64,000 nucleotides of DNA. It comes from an uncultured Selenomonadales bacterium (GTDB lineage: Bacteria; Bacillota; Negativicutes; Selenomonadales; Selenomonadaceae). The translations under genes were made by a program, and so were the position numbers. Location: assembly GCA_947304355.1 (NCBI GenBank), contig CAMZAX010000011.1:1-64000 (forward strand). Direction: 5' to 3'. Below are positions 15,550-24,426 of the stretch, one piece after another. The notes below the pieces were generated by a model. That model did not search any database, was not told where the DNA came from, and saw only the letters and a list, made by a program, of their open reading frames with translations. Numbering within the stretch: the first letter of the stretch is position 1; each line of letters begins with the position of its first letter.

Positions 15550-16116
15550 TTATTTGTTGAGCAACAGGAAATTTCGGGCGGCGACGGTGTCGGGGTGTAT
15601 GAGCGAATTTTTCTGCAGGACAAAGGCAATGGTCTCGGTGAACGCCGTCAAAAGAATTTCGTCGAGTGCGGCGGTCTCGGCAAGGGCACGCAATTTCTCC
15701 ACGCCGGGATAATTCCTGTTCGGCTCAATCATATCGGCGAAGTAGATGATTTTGTCCAGCGGCGTCATGTCGCGTGCGCCGACCGTATGCCGATAAATCG
15801 CCTGCGAAATTTCAGCGTCGTCCACGCCGTAAACTTCCCGTATCATTTGCGCGCTGATGTAGGCGTGCAGGAGCAGGGGCATTGCGCGTTCGACTTCGCC
15901 GATTGAAATGCCGCGTGCCTCTGCCTGCGCGGGCAGTTCGTCGTTTTCAAATTCGCGTGCGCAATCGTGAAGCAAACCCGCAACGTAAGCTTTGTCCACG
16001 TCGACGCCGAATCGCCGGGCAAGCTTGACGGCGGTGTTCGCCACGCCAATCGAGTGCGCGAATCTGTTCCTGTTGAGTCGCCGCTGAAGTTCGCGGCGCA
16101 TTTCGTCAATCGTCAT
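15550..16116 (-). CDS. yqeK: YqeK-type HD domain hydrolase
   Basis: 188-residue HD-fold protein. Metal ligands are in RFAHSIGVANTA, the HD pair in GLLHDCAREF, LLLHAYISA, and the distal acidic site in YFADMIEPNRNYPGV. YqeK proteins are symmetric diadenosine-tetraphosphate hydrolases that limit alarmone levels. The position after nadD (interrupted here by two glycosyltransferase genes) and before the LCP gene is conserved in Firmicutes. Confidence 0.92.
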   Translation of the reverse strand: MTIDEMRRELQRRLNRNRFAHSIGVANTAVKLARRFGVDVDKAYVAGLLHDCAREFENDELPAQAEARGISIGEVERAMPLLLHAYISAQMIREVYGVDDAEISQAIYRHTVGARDMTPLDKIIYFADMIEPNRNYPGVEKLRALAETAALDEILLTAFTETIAFVLQKNSLIHPDTVAARNFLLLNK

Positions 16117-16126
16117 GAATTTTCTC

Positions 16127-17320
16127 CTAAATCAAGGTAACTCCGTAAGCCTGCAACAAATCTTGACGTTGAGTCAGCCGATTCAAGAATTCGTAATAAC
16201 TCGGCGCGTAATATTGCACGGCGTCTTCATTCAAATTAAGACCGCTGCCCGCGTAAGTTTTTATGTACGACAAGAAAGTTTTGAAGTCGTCCTCGGCATA
16301 ACCGTCGAACGCGTCGCCGAAGAATTTCTTCAGTTGCGGGCTGATTATGAAGCAATACGGACCGTTGAAGGTTTCAAATATCGACAGCGACGAATCGACG
16401 TAGTTGGCATTCAAGCCGGCGACTTGGTCGATTACTTGCTGATAGCCCGTGAAGCGATTGGCGGCGCGCGGAATGAAAATCGCCTCGGTGCCGCCGCGCA
16501 GAAAAACGGAATTGTGTGCGCACGATCCCAGCGTTGACGCAAAACTTTCCGCGTTTATAAGCAAGTTCAGCTGTTCGTCGAGTGATAATTTTTCGGGCTG
16601 AACAATCGCGTAGCCCTTGGCGTGAAAATATTCCGCAAGCCGCTCTTCGCCGATTTGATTTCTGCCGTAAAAGTAATAAACTTTTTTTTCGGAAGTCGGC
16701 GTGCGATTTTTCAGCGCGAAGTCTTTCAAGCGTTCAATCGTCTCGCGATATTCCGCCGTGAAACATCTGCCTGTCGCCGCCGTGAAAAAAGATTCGTCGG
16801 GCATGATGACGTTTTCAAAGCGGACGGGACGATCCAACGGCACGAGGTTGTTCATATCCGCGCCCAAAAGCTCTGCCAGTTGCCGAAAATTTTTCATGCG
16901 TTCAAGGTACCACTTTTTTTCATACGGGACGTAGACGAGCGGACAATCCTTAAAACGCTGCTTGAAAGTTTCGCTTGACAAAAACCAGAAATATCTCAGA
17001 CCTTCGGTGATGAAGTGCCCCCAAATGGGATAAAACAGTCCGAGGTAAATGACGGTCGCGGGCACGTAATCAATCTTTTCGGTCGGCGTGTAAAGGTCGT
17101 TCGCGCCAAATCTGCCAACGCTGCTCTGTATGAATCTGCCGTTGCCGTCAACCACGCCGCCGAATTCCAAAATGCGCCTGCCGTTTTCGACGACGGGAAC
17201 GAACGGAACAATCGCGCCGCGTTCGACAACCTTAAAGCCGAGTTTCTTGTCGACGAAACAATTCCTGTCGAAATGTTTTTTTGCGGCGGACGGGTTGCAT
17301 AGATAATCAAGATTAGTCAT
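16127..17320 (-). CDS. GT61-like glycosyltransferase, copy A
   Basis: 397 residues. The pattern of the GT61/DUF563 family is present: FYPIWGHFITEGLRYFWFLS in the N-terminal half, and the C-terminal block SFASTLGSCAHNSVFL with IFIPRAANRF. It is clearly paralogous to the next gene upstream; for example both contain FYGxNQIGEERLAEYF. The start is ATG at 17320 with GAGGA upstream, which aligns with the paralogue's N-terminus. A TTG further upstream overlaps the paralogue's stop and is not supported. Sugar and acceptor unknown. Surface glycan or flagellin glycosylation is possible. Confidence 0.78.
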   Translation of the reverse strand: MTNLDYLCNPSAAKKHFDRNCFVDKKLGFKVVERGAIVPFVPVVENGRRILEFGGVVDGNGRFIQSSVGRFGANDLYTPTEKIDYVPATVIYLGLFYPIWGHFITEGLRYFWFLSSETFKQRFKDCPLVYVPYEKKWYLERMKNFRQLAELLGADMNNLVPLDRPVRFENVIMPDESFFTAATGRCFTAEYRETIERLKDFALKNRTPTSEKKVYYFYGRNQIGEERLAEYFHAKGYAIVQPEKLSLDEQLNLLINAESFASTLGSCAHNSVFLRGGTEAIFIPRAANRFTGYQQVIDQVAGLNANYVDSSLSIFETFNGPYCFIISPQLKKFFGDAFDGYAEDDFKTFLSYIKTYAGSGLNLNEDAVQYYAPSYYEFLNRLTQRQDLLQAYGVTLI

Positions 17321-17346
17321 AAATGCGGAATCCTCATCAAAGCGCG

Positions 17347-18573
17347 TCACAATAATTTTTTTCGCCAATCGGTCGGCATATCATAAGACGCAATCAATTT
17401 CGGGCGTTTGTTGAGTTGTGCCATGAATTCGGGAAACATTTTGCCGTAATGCTTTTTTGCAAAGATGTTGAGCTTCAGATCGTTACCGAGGGCGTCTTTG
17501 ACGTATTCCAGAAAAATTTTGAAGTCGCCCGTTTCGTAGCCGTCGAATTTGTCGCCGAAAAAACTCTTCAAATGCTTGCTGATTATGAAACAATTCGCGT
17601 CGCGTCTTTTGCCAAAAAGCGACAGCGACGAATCAACATAATGTATCCGCAACGGATGAACTTGGTCGATTGTCTGTTGGTAGGAGGTGAAAACATTCGG
17701 GGTGCGCGGAATAAAAATCGCCTCTGCGTCATTGGGCAGGAAAAGTGAATTGTGCGAACAAGAACCCAACGTTGACGCAAAACTTTCGCAATTTATCAAG
17801 ACGTTGATCTGTTCGTCCACGGATAATTTTTCTGGCGAAATAATTTCGTAACCTTTGGACTTAAAATATTCCGCAAGCCGTTCCTCGCCGATTTGGTTCT
17901 TGCCGTAGAAGTAATAAATTTTCTTGCATGAAACGGGTGTGCGATTTTTCAGCGCGAAGTTTCTTACGCGGTCAATCGTCTCGCGATATTCCGCCGTGAA
18001 TATTTTTTTGCCGCCGCCTTCGAAAAAAGAACTGTCAGGCAAAATTATTTTGTCGAATTGTGTCGGTTGAGTTATCGGTTGCAAAGTCGACGTGTCGATT
18101 TCCAAAATGTCCAGCAAACGCGCAAAGCTTTTTTTGTCGTTGATGTAAACGTGATCGCCATTGCCCGCGTTCCACGGCAGATACACGAGCCGACAATTTT
18201 TGAATTCCGTCTTGAAGGCGTCGCTTTGCAAGAACCACAGGTGTTGCAGATTAATCGTAAGCGAATGACCCCAACCCGGCGAAAACAGTCCGAGATAAAC
18301 TGCGGTCGCGGAATTTTTTTCTATATCCGCGTTCAAGGGATATTCGTCAAAGCGCAGTGGCGTCGGGAAACTGCCTTCGACGAAATTGCGTTGCTCATCG
18401 AAAATGCCGCCGAGCCCCCACAAGTTGGATTGCCTCGATTCCTTCGGTCGTTTAAACGGGAGGATTGTGCCGCCTTCGATGACTTTAAAGCTCAACGGCT
18501 CGTCGGAAAAACGATTCATGCTGAAATAATTTTTTTCGGCATATTTGTTGTAGAGATAATAAATATTCGTCAC
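17347..18573 (-). CDS. GT61-like glycosyltransferase, copy B
   Basis: 408 residues, tandem paralogue of copy A with the same blocks: GLFSPGWGHSLTINLQHLWF, KKIYYFYGKNQIGEERLAEY and ESFASTLGSCSHNSLFLPND. GTG start with AGAGGAGAG upstream. Both copies are inserted between nadD and yqeK, genes that are normally adjacent. The pair has therefore probably been acquired or duplicated inside a housekeeping operon. Confidence 0.78.
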   Translation of the reverse strand: MTNIYYLYNKYAEKNYFSMNRFSDEPLSFKVIEGGTILPFKRPKESRQSNLWGLGGIFDEQRNFVEGSFPTPLRFDEYPLNADIEKNSATAVYLGLFSPGWGHSLTINLQHLWFLQSDAFKTEFKNCRLVYLPWNAGNGDHVYINDKKSFARLLDILEIDTSTLQPITQPTQFDKIILPDSSFFEGGGKKIFTAEYRETIDRVRNFALKNRTPVSCKKIYYFYGKNQIGEERLAEYFKSKGYEIISPEKLSVDEQINVLINCESFASTLGSCSHNSLFLPNDAEAIFIPRTPNVFTSYQQTIDQVHPLRIHYVDSSLSLFGKRRDANCFIISKHLKSFFGDKFDGYETGDFKIFLEYVKDALGNDLKLNIFAKKHYGKMFPEFMAQLNKRPKLIASYDMPTDWRKKLL

Positions 18574-18601
18574 AAAGGGCTCTCCTCTCCAAAGCTGCTT
18601 G

Positions 18602-19201
18602 TCACAGATACAGACGCTCTGTCAAAATGTAGTCTTCGACGGCTTCGGGCACGAGATATTTTATTGAGCGACCGAGCTTGATTTTTTCTCGGATGTCGGT
18701 TGAAGAAATTTCCAGCCCCGGCGTCGTGACGCGGTGAATGTGTTCCTTTGCCGCCGCGCCGAAGAAATTTTCCACAGCCGAAAAATCCGCCTCCACACCT
18801 TGACGCGTCGTCGCTATGAAATGGCATTTGGCAACGAGTTCGCGCGCTGCGTGCCACTTCGACAGGTCAGCCAACGAATCTGCGCCGATTATGAAAAATA
18901 ATTCCGTTGCAGTCCCGAAAATTTTGTGCAGTTCGTTCATCGTGTCGAAGGTGTAGGATAAGCCCTTGCGTTTAAGCTCCATATCAGAAACGCGGAAGAA
19001 TTTGTTTGAACGCGTCGCCAGGGTTGTCATTGCCAAGCGGTGTCGTTCGTCGGTTACGTGTTTGTCGAGTTTGTGCGGCGGGCGGGCGGCGGGTATGAAT
19101 AAAATTTCGTCGAGCGCAAACAGTTCGCGGACAGCCTCCGCCGTCGCCAAATGCCCCAGATGAATCGGGTCGAACGTCCCGCCCATGATTCCGATTTTCA
19201 C
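18602..19201 (-). CDS. nadD: Nicotinate-nucleotide adenylyltransferase
   Basis: Makes deamido-NAD from nicotinate mononucleotide and ATP. Seen: the nucleotidyltransferase signature GIMGGTFDPIHLGHLATAE, ARPPHK, FIIGADSLADLSKW and the ISSTDIREKI motif. Length 199 is usual. GTG start overlaps the stop of a 46-residue membrane protein gene by 4 bp (GTGA). The product feeds NAD synthase, encoded at 30.3-32.0 kb. Confidence 0.96.
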   Translation of the reverse strand: MKIGIMGGTFDPIHLGHLATAEAVRELFALDEILFIPAARPPHKLDKHVTDERHRLAMTTLATRSNKFFRVSDMELKRKGLSYTFDTMNELHKIFGTATELFFIIGADSLADLSKWHAARELVAKCHFIATTRQGVEADFSAVENFFGAAAKEHIHRVTTPGLEISSTDIREKIKLGRSIKYLVPEAVEDYILTERLYL

Positions 19202-19338
19202 GTTGCAAGCCTCCGAACAATCAGCGCAACAATTAATGCCGTAAGTAAAATGATTGCACCTGCGCGGGCGTAGTCTTTAAGGTCGTGGCGAGCCTTGGGC
19301 GTGCGCAAGTAGTTCCTAAGTGTGCGAAGGTAGCCCAT
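19198..19338 (-). CDS. Small single-pass membrane protein, 46 residues
   Basis: Reads MGYLRTLRNYLRTPKARHDL, then KDYARAG, a hydrophobic helix (AIILLTALIVALIV) and RRLAT. The ATG overlaps the proA stop codon by one base (TGATG) and the stop overlaps the nadD GTG start (GTGA), so it is tightly coupled on both sides. The basic N-terminal half would stay in the cytoplasm. It is not a family I recognise. The coupling makes a chance frame unlikely. Confidence 0.75.
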   Translation of the reverse strand: MGYLRTLRNYLRTPKARHDLKDYARAGAIILLTALIVALIVRRLAT

Positions 19339-20591
19339 CAGCGAACCTTTCCGTCGCCGTCGACAAGATATTTCATGGTCGTGAGAGCCTCAAGCCCCAT
19401 CGGGCCGCGCGCGTGCAATTTCTGCGTGCTTATGCCGATTTCCGCGCCGAAGCCGAATTCAAAGCCGTCGGTGAAGCGCGTCGACGTGTTGACGTAAACA
19501 GCCGCCGAATCAACCAGCTGTTCAAAGCGCGTCGCCGCGTCGGTGTCCTCGGTGATAATCGCGTCGGAATGTTGGCTGCTGTAACGGTTGATGTGTTCAA
19601 TCGCCGCGTCAACGTCGTCGACAATCTTGACGGACAAAATCAAATCGTTGTATTCGGTCGCCCAATCGTCGTCGGTCGCCTCGTTCATGTCGGGCAGGAT
19701 TTCACGGCAAGCGTCGTCGCCGCGCAGTTCGACGTTCGCGTCGGTCAAGACTTTGGCAACTTTGGGCAGGAACTCGGCGGCAATGTCCTTGTGAATCAAA
19801 AGCGACTCCATTGCGTTGCAGACGGACGGGCGCGACGTTTTCGCGTTAAAGCAAATTTTAACTGCCATGTCAAGGTCGGCAGCTTTGTCAACGTAGGTGT
19901 GACAAACGCCCGTGCCGGTTTCGATTACGGGAACGGTGCTGTGCTCCACGATTCGGGCGATAAGTCCTGCACCGCCGCGCGGGATAATCACGTCGACGAG
20001 CTTGCGAAGTCTGCACATGACGACAACGGCGTCGCGGTCGATTATGCCGATAAATTCAATCGTCGCCGCAGGAATGCCGTTTGCAATCGCCGCCTCCTTG
20101 AGTATTTCGGAAATTTTTTTATTTGTGCGAATTGCCTCGGAGCCGCCGCGCAGAAGACACGAGTTGCCGGATTTCAGGCAAAGGGCAATGGCATCCGCTG
20201 TGACGTTGGGTCGCGATTCGTAAACGATGCCCACCACGCCGAAGGGCACGCGCACGCGGCGAATCTTCAAGCCGTTGGGGCGCACGACTTCAAAATCTGT
20301 TGTGCCAATCGGGTCGGGCAACTTGACGACTTGCCGAATACCTTCCGCCATATCCGCGATTCTTTTCGGCGACAAAATCAATCGGTCAATCATGTTGAGC
20401 CGCGTTGCCTTTTCGCGAGCCGCCGCGACTTCCTTGGCGTTGACTTCCAAAATTTCGTCTTGGCGAGCCTCCAGCGCGTCCGCCATTGCCAAAAGCGCAT
20501 TGTTGCGCACGTCGACGGGTATGCACGCCAAAAGCCGCGACGCTTCCTTGGCGCGGCGTGCTTGTTTGGTTACGTGATCTTTCATGAACAT
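19338..20591 (-). CDS. proA: Gamma-glutamyl phosphate reductase
   Basis: Second step of proline synthesis, NADPH-dependent. Seen: VVRVPFGVVGIVYESRPNVT-type sequence (RVPFGVVGIVYESRPNVTAD), SGNSCLLRGGSEA, the active-site region TGTGVCHTYVD and FGAEIGISTQKLHARGPMGL. 417 residues from the ATG at 20591, which follows GGAGGAAGG. In the same run as proB, separated by an NlpC/P60 gene. Confidence 0.96.
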   Translation of the reverse strand: MFMKDHVTKQARRAKEASRLLACIPVDVRNNALLAMADALEARQDEILEVNAKEVAAAREKATRLNMIDRLILSPKRIADMAEGIRQVVKLPDPIGTTDFEVVRPNGLKIRRVRVPFGVVGIVYESRPNVTADAIALCLKSGNSCLLRGGSEAIRTNKKISEILKEAAIANGIPAATIEFIGIIDRDAVVVMCRLRKLVDVIIPRGGAGLIARIVEHSTVPVIETGTGVCHTYVDKAADLDMAVKICFNAKTSRPSVCNAMESLLIHKDIAAEFLPKVAKVLTDANVELRGDDACREILPDMNEATDDDWATEYNDLILSVKIVDDVDAAIEHINRYSSQHSDAIITEDTDAATRFEQLVDSAAVYVNTSTRFTDGFEFGFGAEIGISTQKLHARGPMGLEALTTMKYLVDGDGKVR

Positions 20592-20607
20592 AACAATCCT
20601 TCCTCCG

Positions 20608-21933
20608 TTAAAAGTTTCCGACGCTGCTGATTCTGTCAATCATCTCGTTCTTATCGGAGCCGACGAAGTGCAAATCGCTGACCAAAACTTTGCGGACGTA
20701 GTGCTTGGCAACTTGCCCGTCGTTGAGCGTGTAGTAGCTGCTTAGCGCGTGAATGACAAGCGGCTCGCCGTTTGCGTCGTTGCCGAGGTAAAGCATGACG
20801 TGCCCCGGCGCGAACAGCAAGGAACCGGGCTTAGCCTTTTTGATGATCTCCAGACGTTGCGCGTGCGTCATGCCTTTAAGGGATATTGAACGCGTCATAA
20901 CTTTTTCCTGCTTGCCGGTGTCGCGCGGCAGTTCGATGCCCACACTGCGATAAACGTCCTGCACGAAGGCGGAACAGTCGACGCCCTTATCGAGACCGCC
21001 CCAGCCGTAATCTTCACCGAGGAAACGGAACGCTTGCCGAATCAAATTGTTTTCGGAGCAAGCAAGCGCACCTTTGACGACGGCGTTGTCGTTGGGAATG
21101 TTGTAAGCCTGTTCGACGATTGTGCCGTTGGCGTCGACGGTCGGCATGGTGATAGCCCAGGTGCCGTCCTTTTGCAGGTCGTCGGCGCGGAGCAAAACTT
21201 TGCCGCCCATCTGGTAATAAGCTTTGCCCTGCGGAATCGTCTTGCGGCTCGCCAAAACGGTGAGGTAACTTTTCGGCGCGGCGTACTTGAGCCATGTCGC
21301 TTTGTCGGTGAAGGCAAGTTCGGAGGACTTAACCCAGCCCGCGTAGCAGCGTGAATCGACGAAGACAAATTGATTGTCCTTACTGTTGACAAGCACGGCA
21401 AGCGGCTCGCACGGGTCGAGGACGGTCGCTTGAAGTTGGTCGTAGTGCTTGTCGTCCGCGCTTTCGAACCAGCCGGCGTCTTCGGGCAACAGTCTAAGAT
21501 TTGTGCGATTAATCGTCAAGGCGTAGCGGACTTCGCTGACGGCGGGCAGTTCGTCGACGCCGGTATTCTTTTTTGCCTGCGCGTAGCTGAATTCGGTCAA
21601 CGCGGTGCCGTTCTTGAAAAGCTTGGGAACTTCCGCGCCTTGGAACTTGCCGATTTCGATGGTCGCGGTGATTTTGTTCTTCATCCATTGCGTATAAACT
21701 TTGTCGGGATATTTCGCGAGGTCGACGAGAGTGTTCGCGCTCTTCTGCATGATTTGCAGGTTGAGCCTGTCGAGGTCGTCCGTCGCGACGAAGACCGCTT
21801 CGCCGGGTTTGTTCTTGCCCGTCCAATAGTCGGCGGTGGCGCGGTTGTCCTGAATGGCGATGTCCGCTGCCTGCGCGGACGCCGTGATAAGCATGAGGAT
21901 TACGCCAATCAGTGCGAAAAATTTTTTGTTCAT
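20608..21933 (-). CDS. Secreted SH3/NlpC-P60 peptidoglycan endopeptidase
   Basis: 441 residues with a signal peptide (FFALIGVILMLITASAQA). The middle carries SH3b-like segments of the kind that stabilise NlpC/P60 enzymes (NRTNLRLLPEDAGWF, CEPLAVLVNSKDNQFVFV). The C-terminal NlpC/P60 domain has the catalytic Cys in GVDCSAFVQDVYRS and His in PGHVMLYLG, with a third polar residue near VIHALSSY. It would cleave stem peptides in the cell wall. It overlaps the proB stop codon by 4 bp, an unusual guest inside a proline operon. Confidence 0.9.
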   Translation of the reverse strand: MNKKFFALIGVILMLITASAQAADIAIQDNRATADYWTGKNKPGEAVFVATDDLDRLNLQIMQKSANTLVDLAKYPDKVYTQWMKNKITATIEIGKFQGAEVPKLFKNGTALTEFSYAQAKKNTGVDELPAVSEVRYALTINRTNLRLLPEDAGWFESADDKHYDQLQATVLDPCEPLAVLVNSKDNQFVFVDSRCYAGWVKSSELAFTDKATWLKYAAPKSYLTVLASRKTIPQGKAYYQMGGKVLLRADDLQKDGTWAITMPTVDANGTIVEQAYNIPNDNAVVKGALACSENNLIRQAFRFLGEDYGWGGLDKGVDCSAFVQDVYRSVGIELPRDTGKQEKVMTRSISLKGMTHAQRLEIIKKAKPGSLLFAPGHVMLYLGNDANGEPLVIHALSSYYTLNDGQVAKHYVRKVLVSDLHFVGSDKNEMIDRISSVGNF

Positions 21934-22739
21934 GATGTCACCTTCCTTGGAAAGATTGTGCCGATGTGTTCGCCGCTTAACGCCCGCCGCAAATTGCCGT
22001 TCGTGCTGCCGTTGATTATCAACATGGTGACGCCGTTGGCAGTGGCGAGTTTCGCCGCTTGAATTTTTGTGAACATGCCGCCTATGCCAAGCTTGGTGCC
22101 CGCGCCGCCCGCCATGCGTTCAATTTCCGCGTCAATCGTCGGCACTTCGTCGATAAGCCGCGCAGAGCCGTCGAGCTTGGGGTTGCCGTCGTAAAGCCCG
22201 TCGATGTCGCTTAAGATAATCAAGACTTCGGCTTCAATCATTGCGGCGACGATTGCGGACAGGTTGTCGTTGTCGCCGATTCGGATTTCGTCGACGCCCA
22301 CCGCGTCATTTTCGTTGATGACGGGAATCGCGCCCATGTCCAGAATCGCTTGCAGGGAGTTGCGGGAATTTTCGCGGGCGTGCGCGTCGGCAGCGTTTTC
22401 CTTCGTCAAGAGGACTTGCCCGATCGTCTGTCCGTATTCGGCGAAAAATTTTTCGTAGATGTGCATTAGGACGCCCTGACCGATTGCCGCAAGTGCTTGG
22501 TTTTCGGGAATGGTCTGCGGCTTGATTCGGATGCCGAGTTTGTTCATGCCCGTTGCAATCGCGCCCGAACTGACGAAAATAATTTCCTTGCCCGCGTTGT
22601 GCAGGTCGGCTATCTCACGAATCAAGTGTTCGATTCTGTACAGATTCAGCTTGCCGGTATCGGCGTGCGCCAGCGTACTCGTCCCGACCTTTACGACGAT
22701 TCGCCGCGCAGATTTCAAACTGTCGCGTGCACTGCTCAT
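21930..22739 (-). CDS. proB: Glutamate 5-kinase
   Basis: First enzyme of proline synthesis. Seen: RRIVVKVGTSTL, FVSSGAIATGMNKLGI, VINENDAVGVDEIRIGDNDN and GGMFTKIQAAKLA. The 269 residues hold only the kinase domain; the C-terminal PUA domain of longer ProB proteins is absent. The start is the ATG at 22739 after AAGGAAGTGG. Reading further upstream enters a 7-bp array and is not supported. Divergent from the FliB-type gene. Confidence 0.95.
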   Translation of the reverse strand: MSSARDSLKSARRIVVKVGTSTLAHADTGKLNLYRIEHLIREIADLHNAGKEIIFVSSGAIATGMNKLGIRIKPQTIPENQALAAIGQGVLMHIYEKFFAEYGQTIGQVLLTKENAADAHARENSRNSLQAILDMGAIPVINENDAVGVDEIRIGDNDNLSAIVAAMIEAEVLIILSDIDGLYDGNPKLDGSARLIDEVPTIDAEIERMAGGAGTKLGIGGMFTKIQAAKLATANGVTMLIINGSTNGNLRRALSGEHIGTIFPRKVTS

Positions 22740-22803
22740 GATGTCCACTTCCTTTTTGTTTTTCATTATAAATTCATTTCGCCGTTTGCGCAAGGGATTT
22801 TTT

Positions 22804-22838
22804 AGGGAAAAGGGAATAGGGAACAGGGACAAGGGGGA
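22804..22838. repeat. 7-bp array between proB and flagellin methylase gene
   Basis: Units AGGGAAA, AGGGAAT, AGGGAAC, AGGGACA, AGGGGGA on the plus strand. It lies where the plus-strand gene should have its start codon. Confidence 0.85.
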
Positions 22839-22842
22839 ATTT

Positions 22843-23847
22843 ATTACGGAAAAAATTTTTTGTCTCAAGCCGCGTTACGTGGACGCCTTCAAATGCGACG
22901 GCGCGCGCTGCGGTGCCTTGTGCTGTCGAAACGCTTGGAACATTTACGTCGACGCGAAGACTTACGAAAAATATTCCGCGTTGCCGGGCGTGACGCAACA
23001 CCTGCGGCAGGCGGGCGAACATTGGCAGATTGCGCCGAACGAAAAAAATTGTTGCCCGTTCCTTGACGCCGATAACTTGTGTCGCATTCAAAAGGCGCAC
23101 GGCGAAAATTTTCTGTCGCGAGTCTGCGCGAGTTACCCGCGAATCGTCACGCGCTTTGAAAATTTTTTGGAGGTTGCCTTGTCGCCGACGTGCCCGCTTG
23201 CGGCTGAATTAATCTTACTTGCCGACGCGCCGCTTGCCTTTGAAGTCGCGGAGGCTGACGAAAAAATTTTGCGGCTCGGCGCGAACAACATCCTGAAGGG
23301 ACTGCCGCGCAACTTGACGCCGCTGATATTCGACGTGCAGCTTGCGATGATTGCGATTTTGCAGGAGCGACGGCTGACACTCGACGGGCGGCTTGTCGTG
23401 CTTGGCTTCTTCCTCGACCGCGTGGAGGAGTTGCTTTACGGCGACAGGCTCGACGACGCGACGTTGCGGCGATTGGCAGTGCTCTATTCGTCGGAAAAAT
23501 TTTTTCGTGAACAGGTGCCGCTGATGTTGGCAAGCGTCCGCTTCGACGCGACACGAAAAACTTTGCCCGCAAATTTCGCGACGGTCGCCGAAAATTTTTT
23601 GGTCAACGAAATTATTTTGGGCGCGTGGCCGTTCAGGCTCGACGCCGCAATTGCGAAAAACTTCGGCGCGTTCTTGGCGGTGTACAAAATGTTTGAGCGA
23701 CGGGCGCAAGCCGACGACCCGTTGAGCGCGGCGCGTGACGTGAGCCGACAAATCGATCACGGCGACGAACTTTCACGGCTTGCCGCGACGCTCGGCGACG
23801 GCGACACATTGACGTTGCTTGAAAAATTTTTGACGCGGGAGGCTTAA
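22843..23847 (+). CDS. fliB: Flagellin lysine-N-methylase (FliB family); start uncertain
   Basis: Iron-sulfur methylase family that methylates surface lysines of flagellin. The N-terminal cysteine cluster CDGARCGALCCRNAW and the second one KNCCPFLDADNLCRI, followed by RVCASYPR, are diagnostic. The homologous region begins about eight residues before FCLKPRYVDAFKC, but no ATG, GTG or TTG lies there. The nearest in-frame starts are TTG at 22786 or ATG at 22741, which lie at or beyond a 7-bp array and overlap the proB start. The coordinate given uses an ATT after AAGGGGG and is a guess. Co-transcribed with the next gene. Confidence 0.8.
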   Translation: MTEKIFCLKPRYVDAFKCDGARCGALCCRNAWNIYVDAKTYEKYSALPGVTQHLRQAGEHWQIAPNEKNCCPFLDADNLCRIQKAHGENFLSRVCASYPRIVTRFENFLEVALSPTCPLAAELILLADAPLAFEVAEADEKILRLGANNILKGLPRNLTPLIFDVQLAMIAILQERRLTLDGRLVVLGFFLDRVEELLYGDRLDDATLRRLAVLYSSEKFFREQVPLMLASVRFDATRKTLPANFATVAENFLVNEIILGAWPFRLDAAIAKNFGAFLAVYKMFERRAQADDPLSAARDVSRQIDHGDELSRLAATLGDGDTLTLLEKFLTREA

Positions 23848-23849
23848 CA

Positions 23850-24365
23850 ATGGAACGACACGGACTGACAATCGTGCACACCGGCGACGGCAAGGGCAAG
23901 ACGACTGCGGCATTGGGCTTGGCGATTCGGGCGTTCGGCGCGGGCTTGCGAGTTTTGATTTTGCAATTTATCAAAGGGCACCGGCGTTCGGGTGAGCTTG
24001 CGGCGTTGGACGCGCTCGGAATCGACGTGCGTCAACTGGGCTTGGGTTTCGTCACGCAAGAAAATTTCTCCGAACAAAAAAAATCTGCGCGGGCGGCACT
24101 CGACTTGGCGCGGCGCGAAATCTTATCGGGCGCGTGGGATTTGATTGTCCTTGACGAAATAAATTACGCGGTGAAATTCGGCTTGCTCGACGCGGCTGAA
24201 ATTTTGGAGCTGACGACGATTCGCCCGCCGCAAATGCATTTGGTGTTCACGGGGCGCGACGCCTTGTCCGAACTGATTGACGCCGCCGACCTCGTCACGG
24301 AAATGAAACTCGTCAAGCACCCGTTCCAACACGGCATCGCCGCGCAGGCGGGTATCGAATTTTAA
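23850..24365 (+). CDS. cobO: Cob(I)yrinic acid a,c-diamide adenosyltransferase
   Basis: ATP:corrinoid adenosyltransferase of the CobA/CobO/BtuR type, which makes adenosylcobalamin. P-loop GDGKGKTTAALGLAIRA near the N-terminus, LILQFIKG, then LIVLDEINYAVKFGLL and the RPPQMHLVFTGRDA block. 171 residues is typical. The ATG begins 2 bp after the fliB stop with GGAGG inside fliB. No other cobalamin genes are nearby. Confidence 0.93.
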   Translation: MERHGLTIVHTGDGKGKTTAALGLAIRAFGAGLRVLILQFIKGHRRSGELAALDALGIDVRQLGLGFVTQENFSEQKKSARAALDLARREILSGAWDLIVLDEINYAVKFGLLDAAEILELTTIRPPQMHLVFTGRDALSELIDAADLVTEMKLVKHPFQHGIAAQAGIEF

Positions 24366-24426
24366 TTTGAAACTTTTTCGCCGCTGTGATAAAATCCGCC
24401 GCGAATAATTTTCAAGGAGGAATTTT

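Noticed and set aside
22510-22842. Long upstream extension of the flagellin methylase frame
   Set aside because: Most of it is antisense to proB and the rest reads through a heptamer array. It has no similarity to the family N-terminus.
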